Below are positions 1-12,514 of a stretch of 64,000 bases of DNA, in pieces. Origin of the DNA: Clitopilus passeckerianus (Eukaryota > Basidiomycota > Agaricomycetes > Agaricales > Entolomataceae). The stretch covers positions 1 to 64,000 of the forward strand of contig CALYLX010000032.1 of assembly GCA_944990035.1 (NCBI GenBank), in the 5' to 3' direction. Within the stretch, counting starts at the first letter, position 1, and each line of letters begins with the position of its first letter. The notes beneath the pieces are model-generated. The model ran no database searches. It saw nothing but the letters and a program-made list of their open reading frames with translations, and was not told where the DNA came from. The position numbers and the translations under genes are program-made.

Positions 1-2700
1 TGGATATCTACAGAGGGAAGATGAGTTGGAACGAAGACGGGCTTCACACCACATCAATTTCGATGCTCTGTGACGAACAGGATATGCTACGTGGAATTAT
101 TGGATGAGATAGGGTTGATTAGTATAGATGTCATCGAGATTTACGATACATGTATTCCCTACTCACTAATGGACAGTTTGGAAAACTTCTATTCCAGTTA
201 TACCGTTGATATACAACTTGTTGAATTGCTCTAAAGGACGGAATGAGTGTAAGTAGTTTGGAGGATCGGCGAAACTAGATGAGTAAGGTGTGATCGAGAA
301 AGCAGAGCCGGAACCCGATCACCAATTTGCGCCACAGGTACCAATGACGGTGAGAGACGGATGGACGATCTTCAACAAGTTTTAGTTGCAGGTAGAGGAA
401 TGAGGGCTTTTAAGGCTGATGCCGAGGTGTTTGCGTATTCTGGCTGGCAGGACTCTCGGATATTTCCAGTAATCAAAAACCACCCACAATGACAAACCTC
501 CCATTCGGCCACATGTGGGCCCTGCCGTATCACAGTCGTCACCTGTCTGAAAGATATCCTCGTGTATCTATTGACTCATAAAATCTCATCCTCCTCGTGT
601 TATCGGATGAGATCAAGCCATTATTCCCCATGAATGGAAGAATGCAGTGTTCGGTCGCCATGAAGTAGGACCCCAGAGGCAGAATTAAACGCGTGTTTTT
701 CTTTGCTATGTATGATATAGTTGTTCTAGATGTCCTGACTGCTGCCGATAGTTTCCCTTTGTAGTACGCGTTCAAGGTGTTCAAGACAGTCAGACTCGGA
801 GACGACAAAGCAAGCTCGGGTTCCCTGCCACCGGAGGTAATCCTGGTTGACCTTTCCTAAGCCTCTGAAGCTCCATCAAGTGTCCGTTCCTGCTCGCCTC
901 GTGTTTCTTAACCTCCTGGCTCAGGCATGGAGGAATATGAAGTCACTTTAGAGAACGCTGATGATGATGGGCCCCTGATAGGCTCAGAATAATAGGTAAC
1001 CGCTCCGGGGTCCCTGGAATAGCCAAGGGACAACGCCGATCGTGATCTACTTTAGTGCAGGTGATAAAAACTGTCGGACTATAAATTATAGACAACCATC
1101 TCAATAAACCCACCTCAGAATATCGCCCCAGCCACCACCGCGACCACATCCCAGTGGCATTGCGAATATATTTTCACCACCACAAACAACACCTCTAAGC
1201 ACCTCAATATCAACCAGCTCATCTCAGAGATTCGCCATGGCTCTATGCGATCTTTTGAATTTACCGACCTCGTCAATTTTGGGCCACCCGCCGATGATAA
1301 CGCCCTCTTCCTCACGGGAGTTGCCAACTGCGGGAGCTTCATCCAACCCACCATCGATTCGTCTTTCGTGAGCCGCGCAAGTATGCGGGTGCAGCAGTCC
1401 TTTGTCCCCACCATCGACGATCGACTAGTGGCGGCTTTTAGCAGAAAGACCATATCGCTACCCTCGGTCCAAGCCCCTCCCGAAGAGTTCCGAATTCACC
1501 AGCCTGGTCCAATTCTACCAACAACACTCCTCCCTAGTAAACGGGCGAGCCACTCGAAACAACAGCAATGGGTTTCGCCACCCACATCCCCCATTCAGTG
1601 GCACTTCGACTTGCTCTCGATTAGGGCCTAAGCTAGTGGTAAATGCATTATTCAGCCATTATTTCGGTCAACGGTAAGAGCTGCATTGTCTTCTATCTTA
1701 TCAGACGGGCACTATCTAACTCACCGTCAGCCTAGTTTGCGTTTTAACACTTGTCTTATTTACATGAGAAGAGTCGGAGCACAGTGGTCTATTTATTAAC
1801 CTGTACGATAAGGATCAAGGCAACAACGATCCTCCTATGCAAGAGCCCACTGGTTCCAGTCTCGTATCATTTGTGTTGCGTATGTGTCTCCTTTCACAGA
1901 TGCCAGGCAAATTATGCCGGCAATGATACCCTTACATCTGTAATGCTCCCTCCACCTGCTGCCGGTCTAGGCTCCCAGTATCTCGTAGCGCACAGCGTCC
2001 GGAACAGGTGGAGCTTTCTCTATTGTAATCAACCAAGGCCCAGGTTGGGTAGCGGGCATTGGATATGAAAAATTCGATCGCAGGATAGTTACCTTACAAG
2101 GATTGTTCATGGCAGAGAGCTCACTTTCGCCGTAGTTATAGTGAGTATTATATGACCCACAGAGCCCATCTTTCCCAAGTTGTCAAGGGTTGCCGCGGAA
2201 TCAGTTGCCCAAACTGATCCATAGAAAGTACCATTGCTATTTCATCAAGCCACACCGAGGCAATGCATTGGCATTGAAGAACACGTTACTCTTTCACTTC
2301 ATGACGCATGTTCCTTCATAGAGCCGGCCCAAGATGTAAAGAAGCGAATACGGTACTCCTAGCCAGTTAAAGGAGCATCAAGCAGCCTCGCATGACCAGG
2401 ACCGCCTCGAAGCCGCTGGAGAATCTTGTTCACTCCTCGCTAGAACAGGATTCTATAACAATATGCGAAAGCAAAGATCCAGCAAAGCTGGCAAAAAGCT
2501 ACGATGACTCCAAGATTGCTCATGAACTTTGTGGAAGAAGGCAAGCTGACCAATGTGGCAGTGCCGGATTTGTGAGCAACTTCTGCTGCTCTGCCAACGT
2601 CCACATTAGCTGCATGGCACCTTCCCAAAGGATGAGTAAACCTGCCGATATGCCTAATCCTTGTGCAACACCCAGCCACCGGATTAACAATATGAGCTTC
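1..2700. other. No confident gene; weak open frames only
   Basis: I find no recognisable protein in this first stretch on either strand. The best candidate is an uninterrupted frame at 1245-1631 on the plus strand (128 codons). It follows a TATA-like ACTATAAATTATAG near 1078 and an A/C-rich leader, but the product resembles no family I know. Other open stretches (539-808 minus, 2440-2814 minus, 2392-2721 plus) overlap one another on opposite strands and look like chance. The GC-rich block at 1240-1600 contrasts with its AT-richer surroundings and could be the edge of an old mobile element or a degraded gene, but I see no terminal repeats. Confidence 0.4.
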
Positions 2701-2708
2701 TCTTGGAG

Positions 2709-2716
2709 TATAAAAG
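2709..2716 (+). promoter_or_regulatory. TATA box of the first epimerase gene
   Basis: TATAAAAG lies about 75 nt upstream of the ATG at 2786, at a sensible distance for a fungal core promoter with a short leader. Confidence 0.5.
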
Positions 2717-2785
2717 CTTGAAGTCCTGGAGATTATTGGCATCATATTCGACCCTAATAACTGGTTGTTCAAACTCGAATCACCA

Positions 2786-4146
2786 ATGGCCTCGAAAACT
2801 AACGTTTTCTTCACCGGAGCTACCGGTACGTGTCCTCTTCGGCCTCTTGTGTAGGCTGCGTCTCACTGCTTTGGGTGTCATAGGTTACATAGGTGGAGCC
2901 GTTCTCGCTCGATTCCTTGAAAGACCAGACATCGCTTCCTACAGCATCCGAGTTCTCGTTCGATCGCCAGAAAAAGCAGAGAAATTCAAGGCATTCGGCG
3001 TCGATCCTGTTGTTGGATCTCATGACGATGTTGCTCTGGTTGAGAAGCTTGCCTCTGAAACCGATGTCTTCTTCTCCATTGTACGCCATTTCTCAAGCAT
3101 AGCAGGCTGAACTCTAGCTAAACCATTCTGAAGGCCGACGCTGACCACTTTCCGGCTGCAAAAGCAACTCTGGCGGGGTTGAAGAAAAGATATGAAGCAA
3201 CAGGGAAGGCACCTACGCTGATTCACACAGTAAGGCGTCAATTTACGGACCTAGAAAATGAATCTGACATTGGCCCCAGTCAGGCACCGGCGTCCTCACA
3301 GACAAAGCAGATGGGATGCACACCTATGATATTGTATATGATGACAGCAATCCTGAGCAAATCGAAACCTTGGCGCCCACTCAAGTTCACAGAGATGTGG
3401 ATCTCGAGATTGTTGCAGCTGATAAAGAAGGTTAGTTGGGCTCAGATGATAATTGGAATAACTTTGGTTGTTGATGACAGGATTTTTAGGCTATGTAAAA
3501 GGCTACATTATCCTTCCATCCACTATATATGGCATCGCAGCTGGCAAGCTTGTAGATGCTGGCATTCAGAACCCAATTTCCATCCAGATTCCCGTCACAA
3601 TTAGAGCTTCTCTGGATCGTGGTCAGGCTGGCATGGTCGGTCTCGGAAAGAATCTTTGGCCCAATGTTCATATTGATGATAGTGAGCTACTTTCTTTGCT
3701 CATAGTTGAACTGACTCTGACCCGTTCGATAGTCGCTGATCTGTACCTGGACCTCTACAACGCCATCCTAGCAGATCCCAGCAAAGTAGGACATGGCAGA
3801 GAAGGCTATTACTTCGGAGAAAGCGGCCAGCACGAGTTTTACCAGATTAGCAAGGCAATTGGAGATGCCTTGGTTGACCTTGGTAGGAGCAAGTCCGCTG
3901 AGCCCACGGCCTTTACCGAGGCTGAGATCGGCAAGTACTTCAAAGTGAGCTTGATTCTGCCGCTACGTCCAGACACGATACTGATCAGTTTGAACACGAT
4001 AGGGTTCGAGGTATCTTGGTTCAAACTCCCGTTGCACGGCTAAGCGATCGCGCTCTATTGGATGGAAACCAAAGCACACCACTGTTGACATGCTCGCCAG
4101 CATCAAACCAGAGGTAGAGCGTCTCATCAAGATGGAGAACCTCTGA
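2786..4146 (+). CDS. NAD(P)-binding NmrA/epimerase-like protein, paralogue 1
   Basis: A Rossmann-fold protein of the NmrA / nucleoside-diphosphate-sugar epimerase type, probably a cytosolic oxidoreductase-like protein; its substrate cannot be told from sequence. The N-terminus carries the dinucleotide-binding loop TGATGYIGG, whose codons are split by the first intron (2826-2883). RVLVRSPEKAEKFKAFGVDP follows, as in this fungal family. Further exons continue through LPSTIYGIAAGKLVDAG and WPNVHIDDIADLYLDLYNAI and end in IKPEVERLIKMENL. Introns fall near 2826, 3080, 3229, 3431, 3682 and 3943, all with GT-AG ends and in phase. The start is the first ATG after the TATA box and gives MASKTNVFFTG. 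The next gene is a tandem paralogue with the same intron positions. Confidence 0.85.
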
Positions 4147-4380
4147 GTGAGAATATCGACCCTCATCGAATTGTATTAGCCTGGGAATTTACTGCTTTTC
4201 TTGTAGCTTTATCACGATCGAATTTGTAGTTTGTACTACCATTATGGAATCTGAGTCCACTCAGGCTGCCATCTACTTGGGAAAGTGATCCACAGGAAGG
4301 CAAGAACAATTGGGCCTGTCACGGCATGGTGCAGGGGCAGGGAGATAGCCATCTGCTTGATCAGCCGATGGGTGGAGGTG

Positions 4381-4388
4381 TATAAGTA
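4381..4388 (+). promoter_or_regulatory. TATA-like element of the second epimerase gene
   Basis: TATAAGTA lies about 115 nt upstream of the ATG at 4500, inside the 353-nt spacer between the two paralogues. The placement resembles that of the TATA box of the first copy. Confidence 0.35.
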
Positions 4389-4499
4389 TCTTGGCTCTCT
4401 GTACTGGAACGTTGGAACCTTCATCAGAGATCGTCTTCTCAGTTCGAAGAAGGTCGGAGAAAATTCAACAAAGCTTAACTCTAACAAAGTTGAAGTCCC

Positions 4500-5890
4500 A
4501 TGGCAGCCAAAATAAACATCGGCTTCACAGGCGCTACAGGCATGTCGGCACAGATTCCTCGCCCATGCAGTATTCTGAGCAGTGTTACCTTCTAGGTTAT
4601 ATCGGTGGCTCTGTCCTCGAGGCAATACTCAAGCGGCCTGACATCGCTTCTTTGCATATTCGTGCTCTCGTACGCTCTCCCGAAAAGGCTGAGAAACTGA
4701 AGGCTTTCGGGATAGAACCTGTAATTGGTTCTATTGACGATCTCGTTGTGATCGAGAAGCTTGCCTCGGAATCGGATGTATTCTTTTCAATCGTTCGTTT
4801 ATTCAGCTTCAAATTGTTTGCAACCGGGCTAACGGTAGTTTATCCTACACTCAGTGCAATAACGAACACCTTCCATCGATTCAAGCGATTCTGAGGGGCG
4901 CGAAGCAGCGGTATAAGGCTACGGGAGTAGCTCCAGCTCTGATCCATACGGTTTGTGCAATGTATCCTCACCCTTGGCCTCCAATCTACTCTAAGACTTT
5001 GAACGAAAGTCAGGAACTGGCATTGTTGTGGATCGTGTTCAGGGCCTGCAAACGAGCGACATCATCTTAAACGACACCGATTCCGACAAAATTGAAGCAA
5101 TTCCCTTGACCCAGCCACATCGTAAGGTGGATGCAGAACTCCCGGCAGCCGACAAGCAAGGCGAGTAGCATCCTGGTCTTGAATCTGAAGATTTCTAAGC
5201 ATCTTAACGCATAGGCTTTGTCAAAACCTACACCATCTTTCCACCTGCGGTCTGGGGTCTTGCTGCCACCAGATTTACAGAGTCGGGCATCCAGAAGCAA
5301 TTGAACTCCATACCTGGATTCTTAGTTCCTGCATCGCTCCTTCGCAACCCACCAAGGGCAGCTGTTGTTGGCGAAGGAGTGTGCATCTGGAATCATGTTC
5401 ATGTCCAAGATCGTGAGTGATCCTGACAAGATTTTGTTTTGTCGGTTCCTCTCAACCTATTGTCACAAGTCGCGGACCTTTATAATCTTGTGTTTGACGC
5501 CATTGTTAAGAACTCTGAAGGCGTTGGCCACGGTAGTGAAGGATACTACTTTGCCGAGAACGGCGAGGTAGTCCTTGGCGAGATAAGTAAAAAGGTTGGC
5601 GAAGCCATGTTCGAGCTCGGAAAGACGACGAGTTCTGAGCCAGCGAAGCTTGAGGAGGCCGATTTAACCACGTTGCCTCAGTACCTATATGATGTTCTTT
5701 TTGTGGTTTGTGCATGGCTTCCCTTGACATGATCCAGTCTGACATTTCCCACTAGTACCTTGGGTCAAATTCACGTTGCGTCGGAAAACGTTCTCGTGCA
5801 CTTGGTTGGAAACCAACGTACACTGTTGAAGATATGCTTGTGGGAATTAGGCTGGAAACCGAGCACTACGTTAAAACTAGCCCTGTTTAG
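4500..5890 (+). CDS. NAD(P)-binding NmrA/epimerase-like protein, paralogue 2
   Basis: Tandem paralogue of the gene at 2786. It begins MAAKINIGFTGATG, continues with GYIGGSVLEAILKRPDIASL and RALVRSPEKAEKLKAFGIEP, and ends YLGSNSRCVGKRSRALGWKP followed by a short tail. Intron positions match copy 1 one for one. The first intron (4540-4595) starts with GC rather than GT: ACAG then gcatgt. The only GT choice nearby puts the next exon out of frame, and the GC donor rebuilds the glycine-rich loop exactly. Downstream introns, for example after IHT and after NHVHVQD, are ordinary. Substrate is unknown. The duplication looks old, since the two proteins differ at many positions outside the motifs. Confidence 0.82.
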
Positions 5891-6214
5891 TAGATGTGCA
5901 ACTGAGAAGTGAAGACCTTGCCAGGGCCCAGGGTTCTACTGCCGTTCTAGTTTCGTTACTTCTTGTCATTCTGCCGAATCTCCAGCTTTCCGATAGTCAA
6001 TGGGAGGCATGTGCTACCACAGGGTGGCGGTGGGGGTCATGATTCAGATGGTGTTTGGTGCCAGTTGACCAGCACACGTCACGAACTTGTCAACTCCTGC
6101 TACCACATATCTGGTAGACAGTTATCATATTCCATTCCGTTCCAAAATATCGGCGTAACAGATCGTAAAAGACAGCATTGTAGATAGTGTTCCTTAAGAT
6201 TCCAAAGTTGTCGT
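5891..6214. other. Convergent intergenic spacer
   Basis: This is the 3' flank shared by the second epimerase gene (plus) and the membrane-protein gene (minus). Nothing recognisable is encoded. Confidence 0.5.
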
Positions 6215-7279
6215 CTATTGTTCCTTGAGTTCTGGAAGTTGGCATAAGTAAGAAGAGGAAAGTAGTAAGATCTGAAAGACATACTCTCAGCCCGCGTCTC
6301 GAAGGGCTTCCAGAGGCCGAAGTTCTTCATCGTCCTGCCAGTGAAGAGTCCAGCAAGCAAAAGTGCGCAAACGGCCCTGGCAACCTCCGGGTCGACAGGT
6401 TCAACTCCCTTGCCACTGACAGAGCCGCCTAGTAGTCCAGCCAACGTAGCATGTAAATCAGCCCAGAAAGGTTGTGCATGTGTAAGGAGAGCATAAAGTG
6501 CGGTGGTCGTAGGTGCACACCACAAATCCGCGGTGGTCCATCCGTATGCTCGAACTTCCGGGGGTGTCTGGACGGTCCACGGGGCCGGGCTAAGGAGGGA
6601 GAACATATTCACTAAGAAGAATCCTGTGTTCGCCGTCGCCTGAACATCGTGACAGGTATGAGCGGGAGGGTGGATGATAGAAACAGTATACGCTTACCAA
6701 AGAGGCGAGAAGTAGAGTCCAGGGCGAGGCAGAAAGCACCGGGGATGAATGCTGCACAACAGAGGGTGGAATCAGGTTGCATAGGAGGTAGGCACGCGTG
6801 ATGCCATCCACAACTGAGAGGGGCAACTCGTGCCATGCGGCAAGTTCTGGTACCACGGGAAGGGCATCAACAAATGCCTGACCAGCTGCATATATTCCTG
6901 GCACAATCCCAGAAACAACAAAAGAAGGTGGAACACCAAGAAGAGGAGCTGGTAAAAGGGATAAGGTCGATAGGTGAGGTGACAGGCGCTAGTTCGTGCA
7001 GTTGAGCTACACACCCATCACGGCTTCACCACCGTACACCACCGTTAACGTGGTCGCGAGGTTCTTGATAAAAGATGTATCCTCCACCCCCTTCTTGCCA
7101 TTGGTCTTGACATGTTGCCCATAGCTCTGTTCTCGAAGCTGGCGCAAAATAATGCACAGACGGAGAGTTGCAACGACGTCAAGCGTGCTGATTGGGTACC
7201 CGAACCAAGTAAATGGTGCGATGGGAGTCAAACTCCACCTGAACACCTCAATAATGGGGGATACTAGGAGATTCAGCAT
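6215..7279 (-). CDS. Multipass membrane protein, possibly TRIC-like
   Basis: Four exons give about 278 residues with several hydrophobic segments. The N-terminus MLNLLVSPIIEVFRW is followed by FTWFGYPISTLDVVATLRL, a basic loop, then LATTLTVVYGGEAVMG, and later helices around LLLASLATANTGFFLVNMFS and CALLLAGLFTGRTMKNFGLW. The start is the ATG at 7277-7279; the open frame runs a few codons further upstream without a methionine. The introns near 7013, 6660 and 6235 are GT-AG and in phase, and the last exon supplies EKLKEQ and the stop. The length, the helix count and the glycine pair in a helix resemble trimeric intracellular cation channels, but this is a loose resemblance and not a family call. 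A conserved fungal membrane protein of unknown role is the safer reading. Confidence 0.6.
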
Positions 7280-8029
7280 GATAGCAGAGGGCAAGGAGTG
7301 GTAGTAAGAACACGCAGCTACACGAGTTCAGCAATTCAGTCCGGAACCGAAGAGCCGAAGATAACCCAGGACTTAGCCGTGGCATGCCATGTATTGACTT
7401 ATAATTGATTCACTCTTTGTAACGCCCCATGGCACAGCTGTAACGGCTGCCATTTGGGAATGTGAGTGGTTGCTTCCACCGGCTAACTCCGTCAGTGCGC
7501 TGGTTCAAGGCTGTCCCCTCCAGAAAACTTGGTTTCCACAATCCCTCGCGCCGTAAGGTGTGACCTGGATTTGGAATAATCTGCCCTTGACAGGCCAGGG
7601 AAGCAATTCCGCAACCTGCAGGACTTGCCGAGTTAGTCTTCGGAGATCGGGGCATGCCGTCAGTCGCGCAACGGGTCGGGCCTCTCACAAACCTTTTTGA
7701 CTGGCTTCGATTGTGTGTTTTTATCTTTACAAGGGCTTGGGGAAAGTTAGCTCAGAGTGTCTGACCGTACCAGAATTCATTCCCTAGACTTTCAATCGTT
7801 CAGATCGGTCCCTGAACATCATATATTCTATCCATGCCGGTCTATGTATACGCAGTATGCGCTGAAGCTACAGGCAGATACTTATACGTGGTATGGGCTG
7901 GATCAATACTATGTTGTTATTTTGAAGCTAATGTATACATTTCGGCAGAATCAACTTGTTAGCCCGGTGCAGGTGAATAAGAGAAGTAATCAAAGATGTA
8001 TAGATAACTAGTGTGTCCAGGTGAAGCAA
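7280..8029. other. Intergenic, no gene seen
   Basis: About 750 nt between two minus-strand genes, presumably the promoter of the membrane-protein gene and the 3' flank of the next gene. Open stretches at 7410-7688 (minus) and 7757-8011 (plus) have no protein-like character and no splice partners. Confidence 0.45.
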
Positions 8030-9892
8030 TCAGATGAGAGAGCATGTGTCCGAGGCATCCCTGGAACTACTAGAAGACTGCATGACCCTACGTTTCCACG
8101 AACTCGTAAGCTCTGCTGGGTTCATCGAAGAGCGAGATGGTATCTTCCCGAGAATGCCACGAGCACGGATGGTTTTGAAAATTGAGGAAATTTTGTGAGT
8201 GATTCTGCCGGATTTCTGAGGCGTGATTTTGACCCCATAGTCGCTGACATGATCGCCCTTGAGAGCACAGCTGAGGGATGGGAGTTTCTCGACCGATCCA
8301 GGGTCAGCGAAGAGATGGAACCCCTCTTCTATTTCGTTCATCGTGATACTGTCCATAGATTCCACCAAGGTGGATGCCCGGTTAGCATAGGGCCCTTCGA
8401 GTTCTTCAGAAGGCAAAGGCTCCAGGCGGACATTTTGAGAGGCGTGAAAAGATGAAATGCGAGGAGGTGAGTCCAAGAGGCTGCGAGGGGCGCTTTCCTG
8501 AGAATACACGGAAATGGAATCCTGGCACGAGAGATGTGGAGTAGCGTAGAGCATTGCAAAGGAGTCCTTCGTCTCTTGGATGTCGAGAAGGGGTGATGGG
8601 AGACATTCTTCGTAACTAGTGCTGGATGCTAAGGGCTCGCTGCCGTATGTAGGGTGGAGAAGAATGCGAGGGAACATGCGGCCTTGGTCGTAGAGTTTGG
8701 AAATCTCGCTTGGTGACTTGACTTTCTGAGAGTGGTATCCAACGTCGTTAGATTCGATGAATCTGGCCATGACTCCGTCTTTGGTCTGCAAAAGGAAGGG
8801 TTGAGATGCAGGCAACGCAACGAAGAGAGTCCGAATCCACCTCGGCTCTGCAAGTAGCCCAATCTCCAGTTTCAAGCCATTTTCCAGTCCTTTGAAGATA
8901 GAAGTCTCCAATATACTTGTACACTGGGGTGGGGCTAACATCCGCATGCGAAAGCGTCTCGACAAACAAGCGGACGGCATGATCCTCCAAATAATATTGG
9001 CTGGCCATGAGTTGTCGTTCTGGCAGCTCCCCGAAAGAACGCTCTTCGATAAGGTGGTGCAGTGAGGGCACATTCAGGTCGTAGTAGAAGTAGCCTCCGT
9101 GCTTAGGGTCTAGAATACGATCGCCAATGATCTCATCCTTGCGGAGAATGAGAGCTGGGATAAAGTTTATACCCTGGAAAAACAGCCAAATTAGTAACTG
9201 AGAATCAGTGATGGGGCAAGGCCATGGCATACCTCTTGATTGACCTCTTCGTAGCTGAAGAGCTCAACTATCTTGGTGGCGCCCTTTTCTGGAAGAAGTC
9301 GGTCCGTGGAGAGGCTGTCAGTTGGCGAGAAACTGTCTAAGAGACCGGCATGAATCGGAGAAGAGGTTGGAAGGGAAGACGGGGTCAAATCATTCGATTT
9401 CTCCAAATTTCCCGCAGGGTAAGTGTAATCGGATTCGACTGGGGAGATGCCTAGCTCAGGAAAGAAGATGGCTGAAAAGAAGCCCGCGACCGCGACTGAA
9501 AACCTGATTGGGTCTAATGCAGGGTGTCCTACAGAAGAGTCGGCTTGTAGGAGATCCAGGCCTTGGATAGGTGAAAGTGTGGAAGCATTCGGGACTTCGT
9601 CTTCGACTCGTCTGTTGAAGTACAGCCCGAGTGCAGAGCTCATGCGACTGAGCTCCGCCTCGCTCTCTAGGGGCACTTCTGAAGAAATTGTGAAGGTCGC
9701 TGGTAAAAGTTCCGAGAAAGAGCTATTCATTTCAAGATCCCATACAAAATTCCTGGCTTGCAGAAATTCTTCATAATTCTGAGGATCATCGCTGAAAGCG
9801 ACGGAGTGGAGACCTGTAATTGCTTCGTGCTCGGGAAAGGGTGAAATTCTTCCGCAGCCGGAGATGCAAACAGATCCTTGATGGTTTGACAT
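8030..9892 (-). CDS. Unrecognised protein of about 580 residues
   Basis: I do not recognise this protein. It starts with MSNHQGSVCISGCGRISPF at an ATG at 9890-9892. The first 230 residues are Ser/Pro/Glu-rich with one hydrophobic stretch, FSVAVAGFFSAIFFPELG. A clear GT-AG intron (about 9175-9231) leads into GINFIPALILRKDEIIGDR and a compact-looking region with KHGGYFYYDLNVPSLHHLIEE. A second intron must lie between about 8895 and 8960, because the frame changes there; its exact ends are not clear. The tail is again Ser-rich and likely disordered, with a basic C-terminus ending SWKRRVMQSSSSS. It could be a regulatory or membrane-associated protein. No catalytic motif is visible. Confidence 0.55.
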
Positions 9893-10855
9893 TGTGACGA
9901 AGAAGATGTTAGCCTTGACGATACAAAATAAGACGACTGGGAGGAGAGGAGAATTTGAGGTGACTTACATGTCAGAGTGCTGCAGATTATATAGTAGTAG
10001 AGGGACCATTCTGCCACTACACGTGTAGGGGAGGATGGCCAGTTGCTGCGACGATTTGGCCAAAGTGTTGTCAAAGTGAGCCGTTTTACAATGCCTTTGG
10101 TATCCCTTTGTGAAATAAGAGTCCCTGGGAGTACTGCTCCTGGTTCAGTGGTCTTTGCATAGTTGTGTAGGTCATTTACAAGTTCCTACAACAGTTATTG
10201 GAAGATTATCCTGGCGTAACGTTCTTCCAATTCTGACGCTCCTCAGATCGTCCACTGGCAGCTGGCCATTTACCAGAGACGCCCAATCGGGAAGACAAAG
10301 CGCTTTTTGGCTTACGTCATCCACAAATCGCCTTGCCTCGAGGCAAGTTTGATCCGACGGAACTCGAAGCTTGCAAGTCCTCCGAGTCTCGAGGGACAAG
10401 AATCAAGGGCGGGGACGACGTCCATTCATTCCATGGGCGGCCGGGCGGAATGTGGCTCTAAATCTCCCATGCTACGCTGCTATCTCCTGCTATCTCTCAG
10501 GTTCGTTCTATTTCTGATGCTCACCCCAGGAGACGAGGCGGTTCATGGCCTTGTGGTAAGGCACTCTTCCATGTGGCCCGACGAGGGGATCACAATGCAA
10601 CTGAGATAGTTCGACCTTTTACTCTCTAAGAATTCTAAGATTCAGAATCCCAATGTGTGCCCGCTCTATGCTTCTTCGAACGAATACCCTTGAAGAGGGA
10701 GTAGCTTATTTAATCTTAGTACGCGCATGGAATGGTAAGATGTCGAAAGGGAAGAGAAATACTGAAAAGGTGGATATATAAGCAGTGTCATAAACCGTAA
10801 AGCTGTATCGTAAAGTGTAGTGAGTGAGAAGAACGTGATATACTCGACCCGCCGT
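9893..10855. other. Intergenic, no gene seen
   Basis: The part next to 9893 is probably the leader and promoter of the unrecognised minus-strand gene. The part next to 10855 is the 3' flank of cdc42. A GC-rich patch around 10420-10460 interrupts AT-richer sequence. No coherent exon set was found on either strand. Confidence 0.45.
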
Positions 10856-11676
<821 letters not shown>

Positions 11677-12514
11677 CTTGTTGAGAATTCGAACTTTGTA
11701 AGAGCAAAGGTGGCTTTTCTGTAACGGAAGTATATAAGCTGCTGCCCCACAGGCCACTTAAAACGGAGAATCGGCTTATCGCCCTGTGTCAAATACAGAG
11801 GCGACGGGTTTGGCGTGGCAACAGCCTCGTGGCTGTGTGTTGACCATGAACCATGTTCAATGAACTGTGAATACTCACAGCACAAGTAGATGAAGTTAAT
11901 ACAGCAAATTATTTGAAGCTTGGCGAGCCGGGGGGACTTGATAATTAAATCGTCCTGAGCTGCAATCGAGCAATGTTACAAGCCTGAAGGAACCCATTAA
12001 AGAGTTAAAGCAAAACATTTGATCAGAACAGGGTTTCAGGAGGAAGCAGGGGGTTCCTGAAGTTCCGAATTGCTCACCGAATTGAAGAAAGGCAAACACG
12101 GAGGGTGAATTGAGCTGGCTGAGCTGACTTTGGCAGACGGTCTTGAAGGTTCTGTAGCAACGGACCTGATTGCTTGCTATGGGTCGTTGGCGCAAAGCCA
12201 AATACAGCCAAACCAACATTCACGTTGCTTGATGCGAATATCCCACGGTTATTAGGAACAAATTACGTCGCGGATCAGCTCAAAATAATTTTCGATAAGA
12301 TAAACGTCGAGAAAAATACACCTGGAAGCTGAGGATACAGATACACAAAAGAGAAGGCTACTCATTAAAATTCGATTATTGAATACAAGTCGCAAACTTG
12401 CGCATAAGATTCGTTGACATCATAAGGAACCCAAAATTTGATGCGACTTTTGAGTATGGGGAACGCGCATCAGTGGTATCAAGTTGAGCGAGGTTTTTCC
12501 AGACAAGAAAGTTG
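11677..12514. other. Intergenic, no gene seen
   Basis: Region between the cdc42 start and the end of the WD40 gene, both on the minus strand. It should hold the cdc42 promoter. It is AT-rich, especially at 12240-12400, with no recognisable exon. Confidence 0.45.
11731..11738 (-). promoter_or_regulatory. Candidate TATA box of cdc42
   Basis: On the minus strand a TTATATAC-like element lies about 55 nt upstream of the cdc42 ATG. The spacing would leave a very short leader, so the assignment is tentative. Confidence 0.3.

Noticed and set aside
2440..2814. Minus-strand frame opposite the first epimerase promoter and exon
   Set aside because: It covers the TATA box and first exon of a supported gene, and the text is not protein-like.
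7410..7688. Minus-strand frame of 92 codons in the intergenic region
   Set aside because: It has an unusual Cys/Pro/Gly composition, no splice partners and no recognisable motif.
9727..10074. Minus-strand open frame upstream of the gene at 8030
   Set aside because: It overlaps the supported first exon in another frame and has low-complexity Ser-rich text typical of chance frames.
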